The position numbers and the translations under genes were made by a program. Source: Micromonospora sp. RP3T (GTDB lineage: Bacteria > Actinomycetota > Actinomycetes > Mycobacteriales > Micromonosporaceae). Taken from it: DNA of 64,000 bases. The notes below the pieces were generated by a model. That model had not been told where the DNA came from. It ran no database searches and was given only the letters and a program-made list of their open reading frames with translations. The stretch covers positions 38,855-102,854 of the forward strand of contig NZ_PYPS01000028.1 of assembly GCF_003027925.1 (NCBI RefSeq), written 5' to 3'. Below, piece by piece: positions 52,388-61,348 of the stretch (positions are counted from its first letter, which is position 1; each line of letters starts with the position of its first letter).

Positions 52388-52816
52388 TTATTTGCTGGGA
52401 TATGCCGCTTGCAGCACTTCTCGAACCAGCTCACTCGGTCGACGGTTTGTCAGCTCCGCCACCTTCTGAATCATTTGGAAGGTCTGGTCGTCAACCCGCA
52501 CGCTGAGTCTGTGAGAGGCCCCGCCCTGGGCGGACAGGGATGGTCGACCGACTCGCCGTGGAGTGAGCTTGTCAAGGTCGAAACCCGCTTCTGCTTCGGC
52601 TGTCAGGGCAGCCTCCATCTGCGGAGTCAGCCGTACTCCGCCCTTGGTCTGCCGCCCGCCGGTCCGGGGTGTCATCGCCTCGCCCCTCTGAGTAGGTATG
52701 ACCCTTTCAGTCTCCGCCGCACGCTTGCGCTTGACGGCTCGACCCTGCGCCTTGGTCCTGTCAGGAGTGGGCGTGGTGACTTCGCCCTCCGTTGCTCGTG
52801 TCGTCACACCCGCCAT
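52388..52816 (-). CDS. Ribbon-helix-helix antitoxin of a type II toxin-antitoxin pair
   Basis: A 142-aa protein, very basic and probably disordered up to about residue 85, with a C-terminal ribbon-helix-helix (HRLSVRVDDQTFQMIQKVAE and NRRPSELVREVLQAAY). Such domains bind DNA as dimers and, in antitoxins, autoregulate the operon. GGGAGG 7 nt before ATG 52816 gives a good ribosome site inside the toxin gene, which it overlaps by 13 bp. Order toxin-then-antitoxin is the reverse of most type II systems but is known (for example brnTA, higBA). The antitoxin end for toxin binding would be the long N-terminal tail. Confidence 0.72.
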   Translation of the reverse strand: MAGVTTRATEGEVTTPTPDRTKAQGRAVKRKRAAETERVIPTQRGEAMTPRTGGRQTKGGVRLTPQMEAALTAEAEAGFDLDKLTPRRVGRPSLSAQGGASHRLSVRVDDQTFQMIQKVAELTNRRPSELVREVLQAAYPSK

Positions 52817-53091
52817 GGCTTCGCCTCCCTGTATGGCCGGTTGTACTTGGGTCGCATCTCCATCGAGTGGATCACTCGCAGAGTCCCGTCCAGCAACTCG
52901 ATGCCGAGGACCTCAAGGGGAACGCCGCCCTTGTCGTCACCCAGGAACAGCAGCCGTTCGGGTCGCTCGGGAGGTTCCGGCGCCAGCACGTACGGCTGAC
53001 CGCAATGCTCGATCACGTACTGCGACCGAGATCGAGAAATGCCGTGTTTGGTTGCGGCCTGCGCCCACGAGTACCCGTTGTACCTTGCCAC
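52804..53091 (-). CDS. Predicted BrnT/RelE-like toxin
   Basis: A 95-aa basic protein from GTG 53091. The C-terminal strand pattern (LRVIHSMEMRPKYNRPYREA, with Arg/Lys/Tyr) resembles small RNase toxins of the RelE/BrnT fold, and it overlaps a ribbon-helix-helix gene, which is the main evidence. The N-terminal YSWAQAATKHGISRSR helix is consistent with the same fold. GTG 53091 is chosen because a CAAAAT -10 box ends exactly 6 nt upstream (leaderless). The identification of the fold is tentative; the arrangement is stronger evidence than the sequence. Confidence 0.6.
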   Translation of the reverse strand: MARYNGYSWAQAATKHGISRSRSQYVIEHCGQPYVLAPEPPERPERLLFLGDDKGGVPLEVLGIELLDGTLRVIHSMEMRPKYNRPYREAKPWRV

Positions 53092-53097
53092 CCCTGC

Positions 53098-53123
53098 ATT
53101 TTGTCCGACGAAACTCTTCGTCG
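53098..53123 (-). promoter_or_regulatory. Toxin-antitoxin promoter with palindromic operator
   Basis: On the minus strand a CAAAAT -10 (53103-53098) ends 6 nt before the toxin GTG. Directly upstream is the dyad CGACGAA-N4-TTCGTCG (53106-53123), the position expected for autoregulation by the ribbon-helix-helix antitoxin. Confidence 0.5.
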
Positions 53124-53266
53124 CTAGCCTGACACGTCTTCGCGAGACCGGCAAGGATTCTGCGATGTGCGTCCCGCCGACTCATGTCCGATGCGGTAGC
53201 ACCAACGCCGACAGGCCTGCACGCTCGCTGCGGGCGGCCGGCCGGTTCACCTGGCAAGGTAGACGC

Positions 53267-54379
53267 ATGCCAGCGATGATCCGATCCCGCCTGACCGATT
53301 GGACCACCGTCGTACCCGTGCTCGCCGTGCTCCTGCTCGTCTTCACCTGGGGGCGGGAGCTACCTGGCGCGCTGATCTTCGTGGTGGCGGCCCTGCTCGC
53401 CGTCGCCGTGCTGGCCGCCGTCCACCACGCCGAGGTCGTGGCGCACAAGGTGGGCGAGCCGTACGGCTCGCTGGTGCTGGCGGTCGCGGTCACCGTGATC
53501 GAGGTCGGCCTGATCGTCACGCTGATGATCAGCGGTGGGGACAAGACGCAGGCGCTGGCCCGGGACACCGTCTTCGCCGCCGTGATGATCACCTGTAACG
53601 GCATCCTCGGCCTGTCGTTGCTGCTCGGCGCGCTACGCCGGCAGGTGGCGGTGTTCAACCCGGAAGGCACCGGCGGGGCGCTGGCCACCGTGGCGACGCT
53701 CGCCACGCTCAGCATGGTGGTGCCCACGTTCACCACCAGCCGGCCCGGCCCGGAGTTCTCCCCCGGTCAACTCGCCTTCGCGGCGGTCGCCTCGCTCGCG
53801 CTCTACCTGCTGTTCGTGATGGTGCAGACCGGCCGGCACCGCGACTACTTCCTCCCGGTCACCCAGGAGGGCAGCATCCTGGCGGAGGACACCGACGGCG
53901 ACGGGCACGCCGAGCCGCCGTCCACGCGTACCGCGCTGGCCAGCCTGGCGCTGCTGGTGGTGGCGCTGGTCGCGGTGGTCGGCGACGCGAAGACCATCTC
54001 CCCGGCGATCGAGTCGGCCGTGCAGGCGGCCAACCTGCCGCAGGCGTTCGTCGGCGTGGTCATCGCGCTGCTGGTGCTGGCGCCGGAGACGCTGGCCGCC
54101 GCCCGGGCCGCCCGCCGGGACCGCGTACAGATCAGTCTGAACCTGGCGCTCGGCTCGGCGATGGCCAGTATCGGCCTGACCATCCCGGCCATCGCGATCG
54201 CCTCGATCTGGCTGGACGGCCCGCTGCTGCTGGGGCTGGGCGGCACCCAGATGACGCTGCTGGCGCTGACCGCGGTGACCGCCGTGCTCACCGTGGTGCC
54301 GGGGCGGGCCACCGTGCTCCAGGGCGGGGTGCACCTGGTGCTGCTCGCCGCGTTCGTCTTCCTGGCCGCGAGCCCGTGA
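53267..54379 (+). CDS. chaA: Ca2+/H+ antiporter, ChaA type (CaCA superfamily)
   Basis: A 370-aa membrane transporter with about eleven helices. The two inverted alpha-repeats of the CaCA superfamily are present: GEPYGSLVLAVAVTVIEVGLIV in the first half and VLLAPETLAAARAARRDRVQISLN followed by LGSAMASIGLTIPAIAIA in the second, each with the conserved acidic ion-binding residue (E in VIEVG; E in APET). It exports Ca2+ (or Na+/K+) in exchange for protons. ATG 53267 or ATG 53276 are both possible. It is divergent from the toxin-antitoxin operon. Confidence 0.92.
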   Translation: MPAMIRSRLTDWTTVVPVLAVLLLVFTWGRELPGALIFVVAALLAVAVLAAVHHAEVVAHKVGEPYGSLVLAVAVTVIEVGLIVTLMISGGDKTQALARDTVFAAVMITCNGILGLSLLLGALRRQVAVFNPEGTGGALATVATLATLSMVVPTFTTSRPGPEFSPGQLAFAAVASLALYLLFVMVQTGRHRDYFLPVTQEGSILAEDTDGDGHAEPPSTRTALASLALLVVALVAVVGDAKTISPAIESAVQAANLPQAFVGVVIALLVLAPETLAAARAARRDRVQISLNLALGSAMASIGLTIPAIAIASIWLDGPLLLGLGGTQMTLLALTAVTAVLTVVPGRATVLQGGVHLVLLAAFVFLAASP

Positions 54380-54510
54380 CCGGGGCGGAAGTCCGCCTCC
54401 CGCGCGGCCGGTGATCGGCCGAAAGGCCATTGCCCGCCCCGAACGGGAAACGGTTTGATGCTCGTAACTGTCCGGGCGGGTGCCCGGACGGTAACGGGAG
54501 GACATCCACT

Positions 54511-56433
54511 GTGTTCAGTGTCAGGCCACGTCGTGGCCTCATCGGCCTGCTCGGGTTGACCTTGGGGGTCACCGGGCTGACGGTCGTCACCACCGACGGC
54601 GCCGCTGTGGCGGCGCCGCACTACACCACCCCACCCCAGGTGCAGGGCGGCTGGGTCGACTCGGCCACCCCCGCCAAGGCGTACAACTGGGCCGAGGGCG
54701 TCAACATGCCGCTCGGCACCCGGGTCGACGACGCCGGGAAGTCGCACACCTCGCGGATCTACGCGACCTTCGACCTGTCCCAGTTCGAGGGCGGTCGGAA
54801 GATCTACGGCGGAAAGGTCTTCATCCAGGAGCAGACCGCCGCCGACTGCACGAAGCGGGCGATCGAGATCTGGCGTACGAAGCAGGTGGGCTCCACCCCC
54901 ACCTGGAACCGGCAGCCGGAGCCGATCGGCAAGCTCGACGAGATCGTGACGCCGGAGTACTGCCCCCGGGCCACCATCTCCTTCGACGTGGGCGCCGCCG
55001 TCCAGGAGGCGGTGGCGCAGAAGCAGCGGCGGATCACCTTCCTGCTCCGGGTGCCGGAGCAGTACGAGTCGGACCCGACGTACGCGCGTGAGCTGAACTG
55101 GTACAAGCAGGTCCAGCTCAGCGTGCAGTACAACTCGCTGCCCACGGTCGACAACACGCGCCTCTACAACGGCGGCTTCGCCTGCACCCAGTTGCGGCCG
55201 TACCCGAAGATCGGCTCCTTCGCCCACGTGCTCCAGGCGGTCGGCTCCGACGCCGACGAGTGGGACCAGCGCAGCCTGCGTACCGATGTGGCGTTCTGGC
55301 CGGTCGGTCACCCGGAGCAGCGGCGGGAGCTGAGTGGCGAGCACGGCAGCTCGGGCCGGGCGAACACGGTCCAACTGCCCGCCGACGCGCTGGCCGACGG
55401 CACCTCGTACGTCTGGCAGGCCCGCGTCGGTGACGGCGCGGACACGTCCGCCTGGTCGAAGAAGTGCTACTTCAGCTACGACGCCACCGCACCGGCAGCG
55501 CCGACGGTGACCTCGTCGAACTACCCCTCGTCGGAGACCGGTCAGTGGGTGCCGGCCGGCGAGCCGGGTGTCTTCACGTTCTCCGGCAACGGCAAGAAGG
55601 ACGTGGCGGGCTTCCAGTACTCGTGGTCCCAGCTCGGCGTGGGCGGCTGCGAGTCCGGCGGTGACGTCGGCCAGTTGGTCTGCACCGACCCGCTGAGTCA
55701 TCCCGGCACCATCCGTGCCGACGCGCCGGGGGGCACGGCGACGGTGACGATGAGCCCGCCGAACGCCGGTCCGCAGCGGCTCACCGTACGCTCGGTCGAC
55801 CTGGCCGGCAACGCCTCCGGGCAGGTGGTCTACGAGGTGAACGTGCCCTGGTCCGCGCCGCAGGTGGAGGTGCAGGGCGGTCCGCCGGAGTGGAACCAGG
55901 ACGTGCTGCTGAAGATCACCCCGGCGCCGGGGCTCACCGGCGTCGAGGAGTACGAGATCACCCTCGACAACGAGCCGACGGACACCCGGCGGCCCGAGGA
56001 GGACGGCGTCGCCTGGTTCAGCTTCCGGGCGAGCAACCCCAACGGTCACCGGGTGACGATCCGCAGCCGCAGCGCCAACGGGTTCGTCTCCGAGGAGACC
56101 AACTGGTACGCCACGTTCAACCCGTGGCCGGGTGTCCGGTCGGACGTCTACCAGCGACCGGCCGACGGCAGCCCGGTGGGCGGGGTCGGGGTGCCCGGCA
56201 CCTTCACCTTCTCGCCGCCGCCCGGGTGGACCGACGTGGCGACCTACCGGTACGCGTTCGGCGACGACGGCGAGTTCACCGACGTGACCGCCGACGGTGA
56301 CGGTCGGGCGACCGTGACGTGGACGCCGCAGACCAGCGGGTGGATCACCCTGACGGTCTTCGCGGTCAAGGCCGACGGCACGTTCAGCGAGTACGCCAAC
56401 TGGTACTCGTTCGAGGTCGCCGGCACCGCCTGA
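54511..56433 (+). CDS. Secreted surface protein with DNRLRE-like domain and Ig-like repeats
   Basis: A 640-aa exported protein. Signal sequence (RGLIGLLGLTLGVTGL, cleavage near AVAAP). N-terminal about 40-220 contains RIYATFDLSQFEGGRKIYGGKVFIQE and a TWNRQPEPIG element, resembling DNRLRE/jelly-roll-like extracellular modules. From about 225 on there are fibronectin/Ig-like beta repeats (NTVQLPADALADGTSYVW; FTFSGNGKKDVAGFQYSW; TFTFSPPPGWTDVATYRYAF). No catalytic residues or anchor are seen. GGGAGG lies 9 nt before GTG 54511. It may bind cell wall or polysaccharide; that is a guess from the domain types. Confidence 0.8.
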   Translation: MFSVRPRRGLIGLLGLTLGVTGLTVVTTDGAAVAAPHYTTPPQVQGGWVDSATPAKAYNWAEGVNMPLGTRVDDAGKSHTSRIYATFDLSQFEGGRKIYGGKVFIQEQTAADCTKRAIEIWRTKQVGSTPTWNRQPEPIGKLDEIVTPEYCPRATISFDVGAAVQEAVAQKQRRITFLLRVPEQYESDPTYARELNWYKQVQLSVQYNSLPTVDNTRLYNGGFACTQLRPYPKIGSFAHVLQAVGSDADEWDQRSLRTDVAFWPVGHPEQRRELSGEHGSSGRANTVQLPADALADGTSYVWQARVGDGADTSAWSKKCYFSYDATAPAAPTVTSSNYPSSETGQWVPAGEPGVFTFSGNGKKDVAGFQYSWSQLGVGGCESGGDVGQLVCTDPLSHPGTIRADAPGGTATVTMSPPNAGPQRLTVRSVDLAGNASGQVVYEVNVPWSAPQVEVQGGPPEWNQDVLLKITPAPGLTGVEEYEITLDNEPTDTRRPEEDGVAWFSFRASNPNGHRVTIRSRSANGFVSEETNWYATFNPWPGVRSDVYQRPADGSPVGGVGVPGTFTFSPPPGWTDVATYRYAFGDDGEFTDVTADGDGRATVTWTPQTSGWITLTVFAVKADGTFSEYANWYSFEVAGTA

Positions 56434-56480
56434 TCGGTGGGAGCGGGGCGGGGTGGACGGGGACCGTCCGCCCCGCCCCG

Positions 56481-56954
56481 TCAGTCGTGCAGCTCGGTGC
56501 GGGCCACCTCGGCGAACGCCGCGCTCAGGTAGTCGGCGAACGGGCGTCCGGTGACCGCCAGCAGGTCGGCCACGAGCAGCGGGGCGTGCCGGGCGACCGC
56601 CGCCGGGTCGGGCGGGTTCTCGTCGTCGCCCGGGTCGTAGACGCCGAGCGCGCCGGCCAGCAGCACCAGCAGCACGTGCGGGTCGACGTCGGGCCACCAC
56701 GTCGCAGCCGACCGGGCGCAGCGCTCCAGCACCTGGCGTACGTCGTCGCCGTCCAGCCCGTCCGGATGCCCCTCCTCCAGCAGCAGCCGCACCGCGCCGC
56801 CGAGCACCAGCCCGGCCCGGTCGGCGGCGGCGAGCCGCTCCACCGCCGGCCGGTACGCCTCGGCGTCCCGCTCCCGAGCCGCGTCGACCGCGTCCGTGGC
56901 GGCCACGGCGATCTCGCGGGCCGGGGCGGGCAGATGACGCCAGGTCATGGTCAC
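56481..56954 (-). CDS. Hypothetical all-helical protein
   Basis: A 157-aa soluble acidic protein, rich in Ala and Asp/Glu, with helices throughout (EIAVAATDAVDAARERDAEA; DPHVLLVLLAGALGVYD; APLLVADLLAVTGR). I do not recognise a family or motif. It stands alone between a convergent secreted protein and a divergent MFS gene. Confidence 0.7.
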   Translation of the reverse strand: MTMTWRHLPAPAREIAVAATDAVDAARERDAEAYRPAVERLAAADRAGLVLGGAVRLLLEEGHPDGLDGDDVRQVLERCARSAATWWPDVDPHVLLVLLAGALGVYDPGDDENPPDPAAVARHAPLLVADLLAVTGRPFADYLSAAFAEVARTELHD

Positions 56955-57064
56955 CGGGCCAGCATGGCAGACCGGGTGGGCTTGCTCACCTTCCGGCTCC
57001 GCGCCCGTCCGGGGCGAGGGTAAACGGGTCGCGGCCGTCGTACCCGCCGCCCAGAATCCCAGCC

Positions 57065-58354
57065 ATGCTGCGCCGCTCCCTGCCCGCTCGTCCCGAAGCC
57101 CGGCGGATCCTCCTGGGCACCCTGCTCTCCGCCGTCGGCCGCGGCCTCACCCTGCCGTTCCTGTTCATCTACCTCACCGACGTACGCGGCCTCACCGACG
57201 CCCGCGCCGGTCTGGTGATCGGCTGGTTCGGCGCGGTGACACTGGCGCTGTCGCCGCTGGGCGGCACGCTGATCGACCGGTTCGGCGCTCGGCGGGTGGT
57301 GCTGCCGTGCCTGGTCGTCGAGGCCGTCGGCACCGGCTCGCTGGCCCTGGTCGACTCCACCGCCTCGGCGTTCGGGGTGATGACCCTGGTCGCCGTGGGC
57401 AGCTCGGCGATCTGGGCCGGGCAGAACACCATCCTCGCGTCGCTCACCGGCGACGGTGAGCGGCAGCGGGTCTTCGGGTTGAACTTCGCCCTGCTCAACC
57501 TCGGCATCGGCGTCGGCGGCCTGATCTCCGGGGCGGTGGTCGACGTGGCCCGTCCGGTCACGTTCCAGGCGATCTACCTGCTCGACGCGGCGAGTTACCT
57601 GACCCCGGCCCTGATCCTGCTCACGCTGCCGCACGTGGGGCGCCGGCCGGCCACGGTCGCGGACGGGGGCGATGCCGCGCCGGCGGCCGGCGGCTATCTG
57701 ACGGTGCTGCGGGACCGGCCGTTCCGCCGGCTCGTCGTCTTCGGGCTGGTGCTCACCACCTGCGGGTACGCGCAGATCGAGGTGGGCTTCGCGGCGTACT
57801 CGGTGCGGGTGGTGGAGGTGACGCCGCGGGTGGTGGCCTGGGCGCTCGCCGCGAACACCGTGATGATCGTGCTCTCCCAACTGCTGGTGCTCCGGCGGCT
57901 GGAGGGACGCAGCCGCACCGGCGCGCTGGCGTTGGTCGGCGCGGTCTTCGCGGGCGCCTGGCTGGTGCTCGGTGCGGCCGGTGTGGTCGGTGGCGGCAAC
58001 GCGCTGCTCGCGGCGCTCGGCGTGGTGGCCTGCTCGGCGATCTTCGGGTTCGGCGAGACGATGCTGTCGCCGGTCATGCCCGCCCTGACCAACGCGTTGG
58101 CCACCGACGAGCTGCGCGGCCGTTACAACGCGATGAGTTCGATGATCTTCGGGATCAGTGGTGTCGTCGGTCCGGTCACCGCCGGGCCGCTGATCGGCGC
58201 GGCGGACGGACGGGTCTGGGTGGCGGTCGTGGTGGGTGGCTGCCTGGCCGCCTCGCTGCTCGCCCTGTCCCTGCGCCCTCTGCTCAGCGCGGCTCAGGAC
58301 GGCCGCCCGGCCCTCACCCGCACCCCGGACCCCCACCCCGCCTCCACGGCCTGA
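57065..58354 (+). CDS. MFS transporter
   Basis: A 429-aa twelve-helix major facilitator. The loop 2-3 motif GTLIDRFGARRVVL (variant of G-x3-D-R-x-G-R-[RK]) is clear, and helices pair as two six-helix bundles with a longer central loop near residue 195-210. The group of actinobacterial MFS with this pattern are mostly drug or metabolite exporters. No neighbouring regulator or biosynthetic gene identifies the substrate. A long hairpin follows at 58369-58425. Confidence 0.88.
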   Translation: MLRRSLPARPEARRILLGTLLSAVGRGLTLPFLFIYLTDVRGLTDARAGLVIGWFGAVTLALSPLGGTLIDRFGARRVVLPCLVVEAVGTGSLALVDSTASAFGVMTLVAVGSSAIWAGQNTILASLTGDGERQRVFGLNFALLNLGIGVGGLISGAVVDVARPVTFQAIYLLDAASYLTPALILLTLPHVGRRPATVADGGDAAPAAGGYLTVLRDRPFRRLVVFGLVLTTCGYAQIEVGFAAYSVRVVEVTPRVVAWALAANTVMIVLSQLLVLRRLEGRSRTGALALVGAVFAGAWLVLGAAGVVGGGNALLAALGVVACSAIFGFGETMLSPVMPALTNALATDELRGRYNAMSSMIFGISGVVGPVTAGPLIGAADGRVWVAVVVGGCLAASLLALSLRPLLSAAQDGRPALTRTPDPHPASTA

Positions 58355-58368
58355 CCGCCCCCGACCGT

Positions 58369-58425
58369 CGATCAAGGAGTTCGTGCCACCCTTCCGTGCT
58401 CCGCCGGACGCGAACTCCTTGATCG
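58369..58425. terminator. Long GATC-ended intergenic hairpin
   Basis: Perfect 15-bp arms CGATCAAGGAGTTCG (58369-58383) and CGAACTCCTTGATCG (58411-58425) with a 27-nt loop, just after the MFS stop. Confidence 0.75.
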
Positions 58426-58455
58426 CCGAGCGGGGAGGCGCGGGCGAGGACGGGG

Positions 58456-58486
58456 ACGGGCCCCGGAGCGTCGCTCCGGGGCCCGT
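58456..58486. terminator. Perfect hairpin after the 5'-nucleotidase gene
   Basis: ACGGGCCCCGGAGCG (58456-58470) and its exact complement (58472-58486) meet almost without a loop. It lies 18 bp beyond the stop of the minus-strand 5'-nucleotidase gene. Confidence 0.8.
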
Positions 58487-58504
58487 TCTCGGTGTCGGTC
58501 ACCG

Positions 58505-60247
58505 TCAGGCGGCGGGGACCTCCGCGGTGGTCTGGATCCGGTCCAGCGCCGGCGCGGACACCGGCGACTTCTCGGTCAGGTACGCGGTGAAGGCGTCCAG
58601 GTCGATCTGGCCGGTCACCGCGTTGGTGCCGCCGGTCAGGACGCTGAAGCCGTCGCCGCCACCGGCGAGGAAGTTGTTCACCGTGACCCGGTAGGTCGCG
58701 GTGTCGGTCACCGGGGTGCCGTTGATGGTGAGGCTGCCCCGGACCACCCGGCTGCCGGCACACGGCGTGCCGGCCGGCGCGGTGGTGCCGTTGACGTCCA
58801 CCACGTAGTGCACGGACGAGGACGCGTAGAGCACCCGCGCCACGGTGAACTGCTGCTCCAGCATGCAGTAGAGCTGCGCGCCGGTCAGGTCCAGCGTCAC
58901 CAGGTTGTTGGCGAACGGCTGGACGGTGAACGCCTCGGCGTAGGTGACCGGGCCGGCGTCGAGGTCGGCGCGGACGCCGCCAGGGTTCATGAACGCGGCG
59001 ACCGCGTTCTGCTCGGTGTCGGTGGCGGCGAGCTGGGCGTCGGCGATCACGTTGCCCAGCGGCGACTCACCGGTCTGGTACGTCGGCTTGCCGTTGGCGT
59101 CGACCCCGGTCTGGTACAGGTTCTCCTGGGTCTTGGTGATCGCGGTGGTGGTCTCACCGACCACCCGGTCGGCCACCGGGCCGAGCGCGGTCTTGTACCG
59201 GCTGATCAGCTCGGTCGAGGCCGGGTCCTTGGCGACGTCCCGGGTGACCACCACGTTGTTCGCCGACGCGCTGACCACGTCCCGGGTACGCGGGTCGATC
59301 TTCAGGTTGATGTCGGTGACGAGGCGGCCGAACGAGCTGGCGCTGGTCACCAGCTTGCCGTTGATGTTGCAGTTGTACGCGGCGTGGGTGTGGCCGCTGA
59401 CGATCACGTCGATCGCCGGGTCCATCCGGTTGGCGATGTCGACGATCGGGCCGCTGAAGCCGGTGCAGTCGTTGATGCCGCCGCCGTTCTGCACGCCACC
59501 CTCGTGCAGCAGCACGACGATGCTCTTGACGCCGAGCAGGCGCAGGATCTTGGCGTACTTGTTGGCGGTGTCGGCCTCGTCGGTGAAGCGCAGCCCGGCC
59601 ACGCCCTGCTGGCTGACGATGTTCGGGGTGCCCTCCAGGGTCATGCCGATGAAGCCGATCGGCACACCCTTGACGATCTTGATGCCGAACGGCTGCATCA
59701 GCGGCAGGCCGGTGGAGGTCTTGAACGCGTTGGCGGAGAGGTACTTGAACTTGGCGCCCTCGAACGGCGTGCCGTCGGCGCAGCCGTCCACCGGGTGGCA
59801 GCCGCCGCGCTGCATCCGCAGCAGCTCCTTGGCGCCCTCGTCGAACTCGTGGTTGCCGACGCTGGCGAACTCGAGCCCGGCGAGGTTCATCTCCTCGATG
59901 GTGGGCTCGTCGTGGAACGCGGCGGAGAGCAGCGGCGAGGCGCCGATCAGGTCGCCCGCGGCGACCGTGACGGTGCCCTTGCCCTGCGCCTGCGCCGCGG
60001 CGCGCATGGCCTTCAGGTGGCTGGCCAGGTATTCGGCGCCACCGGCGGCCTGCCCGTCGATGGTGCCGCTGGAGCCGGTCGGCGGCTCCAGGTTGCCGTG
60101 GAAGTCGTTGATCGCGAGCAGTTGGACGTCGACCGGCTTCGAGTGGGCCTCAGCCTGGTCGGGGGTGACGGCGACGGCGGTGAACGCGGTCGCGGCGAGT
60201 GCGGCCAGGCCGACGGCGGCCCGGCGGCGCATCCCGGGGACGGACAT
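58505..60247 (-). CDS. Secreted bifunctional metallophosphatase/5'-nucleotidase
   Basis: A 580-aa exported nucleotidase. Signal peptide (AAVGLAALAATAFTAVAV), then the calcineurin-like catalytic domain: AINDFHGNL, VAAGDLIGASP, SVGNHEFDEG, LLHEGG and VSGHTHAAYN. The C-terminal 5'-nucleotidase domain (from about 365) has NPGGVRADL and the substrate-stacking region VNNFLAGGGDGFSVL. It dephosphorylates extracellular nucleotides for nucleoside/phosphate salvage. ATG 60247 follows GAGGAG; the frame further upstream to 60415 is not supported by composition. Confidence 0.93.
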   Translation of the reverse strand: MSVPGMRRRAAVGLAALAATAFTAVAVTPDQAEAHSKPVDVQLLAINDFHGNLEPPTGSSGTIDGQAAGGAEYLASHLKAMRAAAQAQGKGTVTVAAGDLIGASPLLSAAFHDEPTIEEMNLAGLEFASVGNHEFDEGAKELLRMQRGGCHPVDGCADGTPFEGAKFKYLSANAFKTSTGLPLMQPFGIKIVKGVPIGFIGMTLEGTPNIVSQQGVAGLRFTDEADTANKYAKILRLLGVKSIVVLLHEGGVQNGGGINDCTGFSGPIVDIANRMDPAIDVIVSGHTHAAYNCNINGKLVTSASSFGRLVTDINLKIDPRTRDVVSASANNVVVTRDVAKDPASTELISRYKTALGPVADRVVGETTTAITKTQENLYQTGVDANGKPTYQTGESPLGNVIADAQLAATDTEQNAVAAFMNPGGVRADLDAGPVTYAEAFTVQPFANNLVTLDLTGAQLYCMLEQQFTVARVLYASSSVHYVVDVNGTTAPAGTPCAGSRVVRGSLTINGTPVTDTATYRVTVNNFLAGGGDGFSVLTGGTNAVTGQIDLDAFTAYLTEKSPVSAPALDRIQTTAEVPAA

Positions 60248-60554
60248 GGAACTCCTCGTGAGATACCGGCGCGTGGTTGCCCGGACGATGGTTCGCCCGG
60301 CGACCCTGACGCGTGCCGTGACAGGGGTCGATCGCGGAAGGCGGCACTCGGGGGAACGCCGCCCCGCCCGGGGTAGCTTCTCATCCACCGGGCCGCAGGT
60401 CGACCGGGGTGGCATCCGGAATGTTCACCGCACCAGGCGACCCGTGCCGGTCTGCCCGACGAGTCCGACATGACCGTCGGGTGAATTCCCGCACGGCGCA
60501 CGCCGGTCACGAAAGGGCGCCGGCCCCCAGGGACCAGGGAGCCGGCGCCGTCGC
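60248..60554. other. Intergenic region (307 bp) with a hairpin
   Basis: It lies between the start of the 5'-nucleotidase gene and the 3' end of the cyclotransferase-like gene, both minus-strand. It holds a 9-bp perfect stem GGCGCCGGC/GCCGGCGCC (60516-60549, 16-nt loop), the probable terminator of the cyclotransferase-like gene, and the 5'-nucleotidase promoter. I see no gene here. Confidence 0.6.
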
Positions 60555-61340
60555 TCATGTCACGCCGAAAACGTTGCCGTGGCAACCTTCCTGACCGGAA
60601 AAACTCCCGGCGGGCCATCCGTCGCCGGCCGAACGGCCGTTCATGTCCACCGGTCCGGCGGTCGGAGCGGACTGTCCGAACTCGACCTGGACACCGGAGG
60701 GCGGGTCGGTGACCGCGACGTGGGCGGCACCGACCAGCCTCCGGAGCGCCGCCCGGCTCCACCGCCCGGCGACACCCGGCCGGCCGGACAGATAGTCGAC
60801 GGTGTGCGCCACACCCCAGCCGTGCGCCTCCCGCAGCCCCCGGGCCAGCATGCCGAGATAGACCGGGGCGGGCCGGGTCCAGGGCACCGCCACCGCGCGG
60901 TGCGGGGCGGTGAACGTGAGCATCGGCCGGCCGTCGCGCTCCCCGACCCGCAGCAGCGTCTCGTACCGGCCCGGACCGAGCGTGGCCCTACCGGTCGCGA
61001 CCGCCGCGCGGATCCCGGCCAGATCCGCGCCGGGCGGCCGGTACATCTCCTGGGCGGCGATGTCGGCGAACTGCTCGGCCGTGACCAGGTAGCCGCGGAC
61101 CGCCGCCCGGCCGGGCAACTCCGGGTCGTAGAACGCCATGCCGCCGGTCCAGGCGCGGGACTCGCCGGCGAAGTAGACGCCGCCGGGGATCAGCGCCGGG
61201 ACCATCCGGCGCGGCGGTCGGCAGTCCCGGCAGCCCGGGTACGTGCGCAGCCCGCCCGCCGGGCGCCCGCCGCGCAGGTACCGGTCGAGCCGCGCGGCGT
61301 GCAGGTTCGACCCGTACGCGACGTACCAGAGCAGGGACAC
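60555..61340 (-). CDS. Gamma-glutamylcyclotransferase-fold protein
   Basis: A roughly 261-aa protein beginning VSLLWYVAYGSNL, the YGSN loop that binds the substrate carboxyl groups in GGCT-fold enzymes. RTYPGCRDCRPPRR, VYFAGESRAWTGGMAFYDPE and an RGYLVTAEQFADIAAQEM segment follow; the catalytic Glu is probably in this last segment. Some members of this actinobacterial group are misannotated as histone deacetylases. The start at GTG 61340 is chosen over GTG 61361, which would overlap the stop of the upstream phosphodiesterase gene; neither has a good ribosome site. It is downstream of, and probably cotranscribed with, the CpdA-like gene. Confidence 0.75.
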   Translation of the reverse strand: MSLLWYVAYGSNLHAARLDRYLRGGRPAGGLRTYPGCRDCRPPRRMVPALIPGGVYFAGESRAWTGGMAFYDPELPGRAAVRGYLVTAEQFADIAAQEMYRPPGADLAGIRAAVATGRATLGPGRYETLLRVGERDGRPMLTFTAPHRAVAVPWTRPAPVYLGMLARGLREAHGWGVAHTVDYLSGRPGVAGRWSRAALRRLVGAAHVAVTDPPSGVQVEFGQSAPTAGPVDMNGRSAGDGWPAGSFSGQEGCHGNVFGVT

Positions 61341-61348
61341 CGGAGCGT

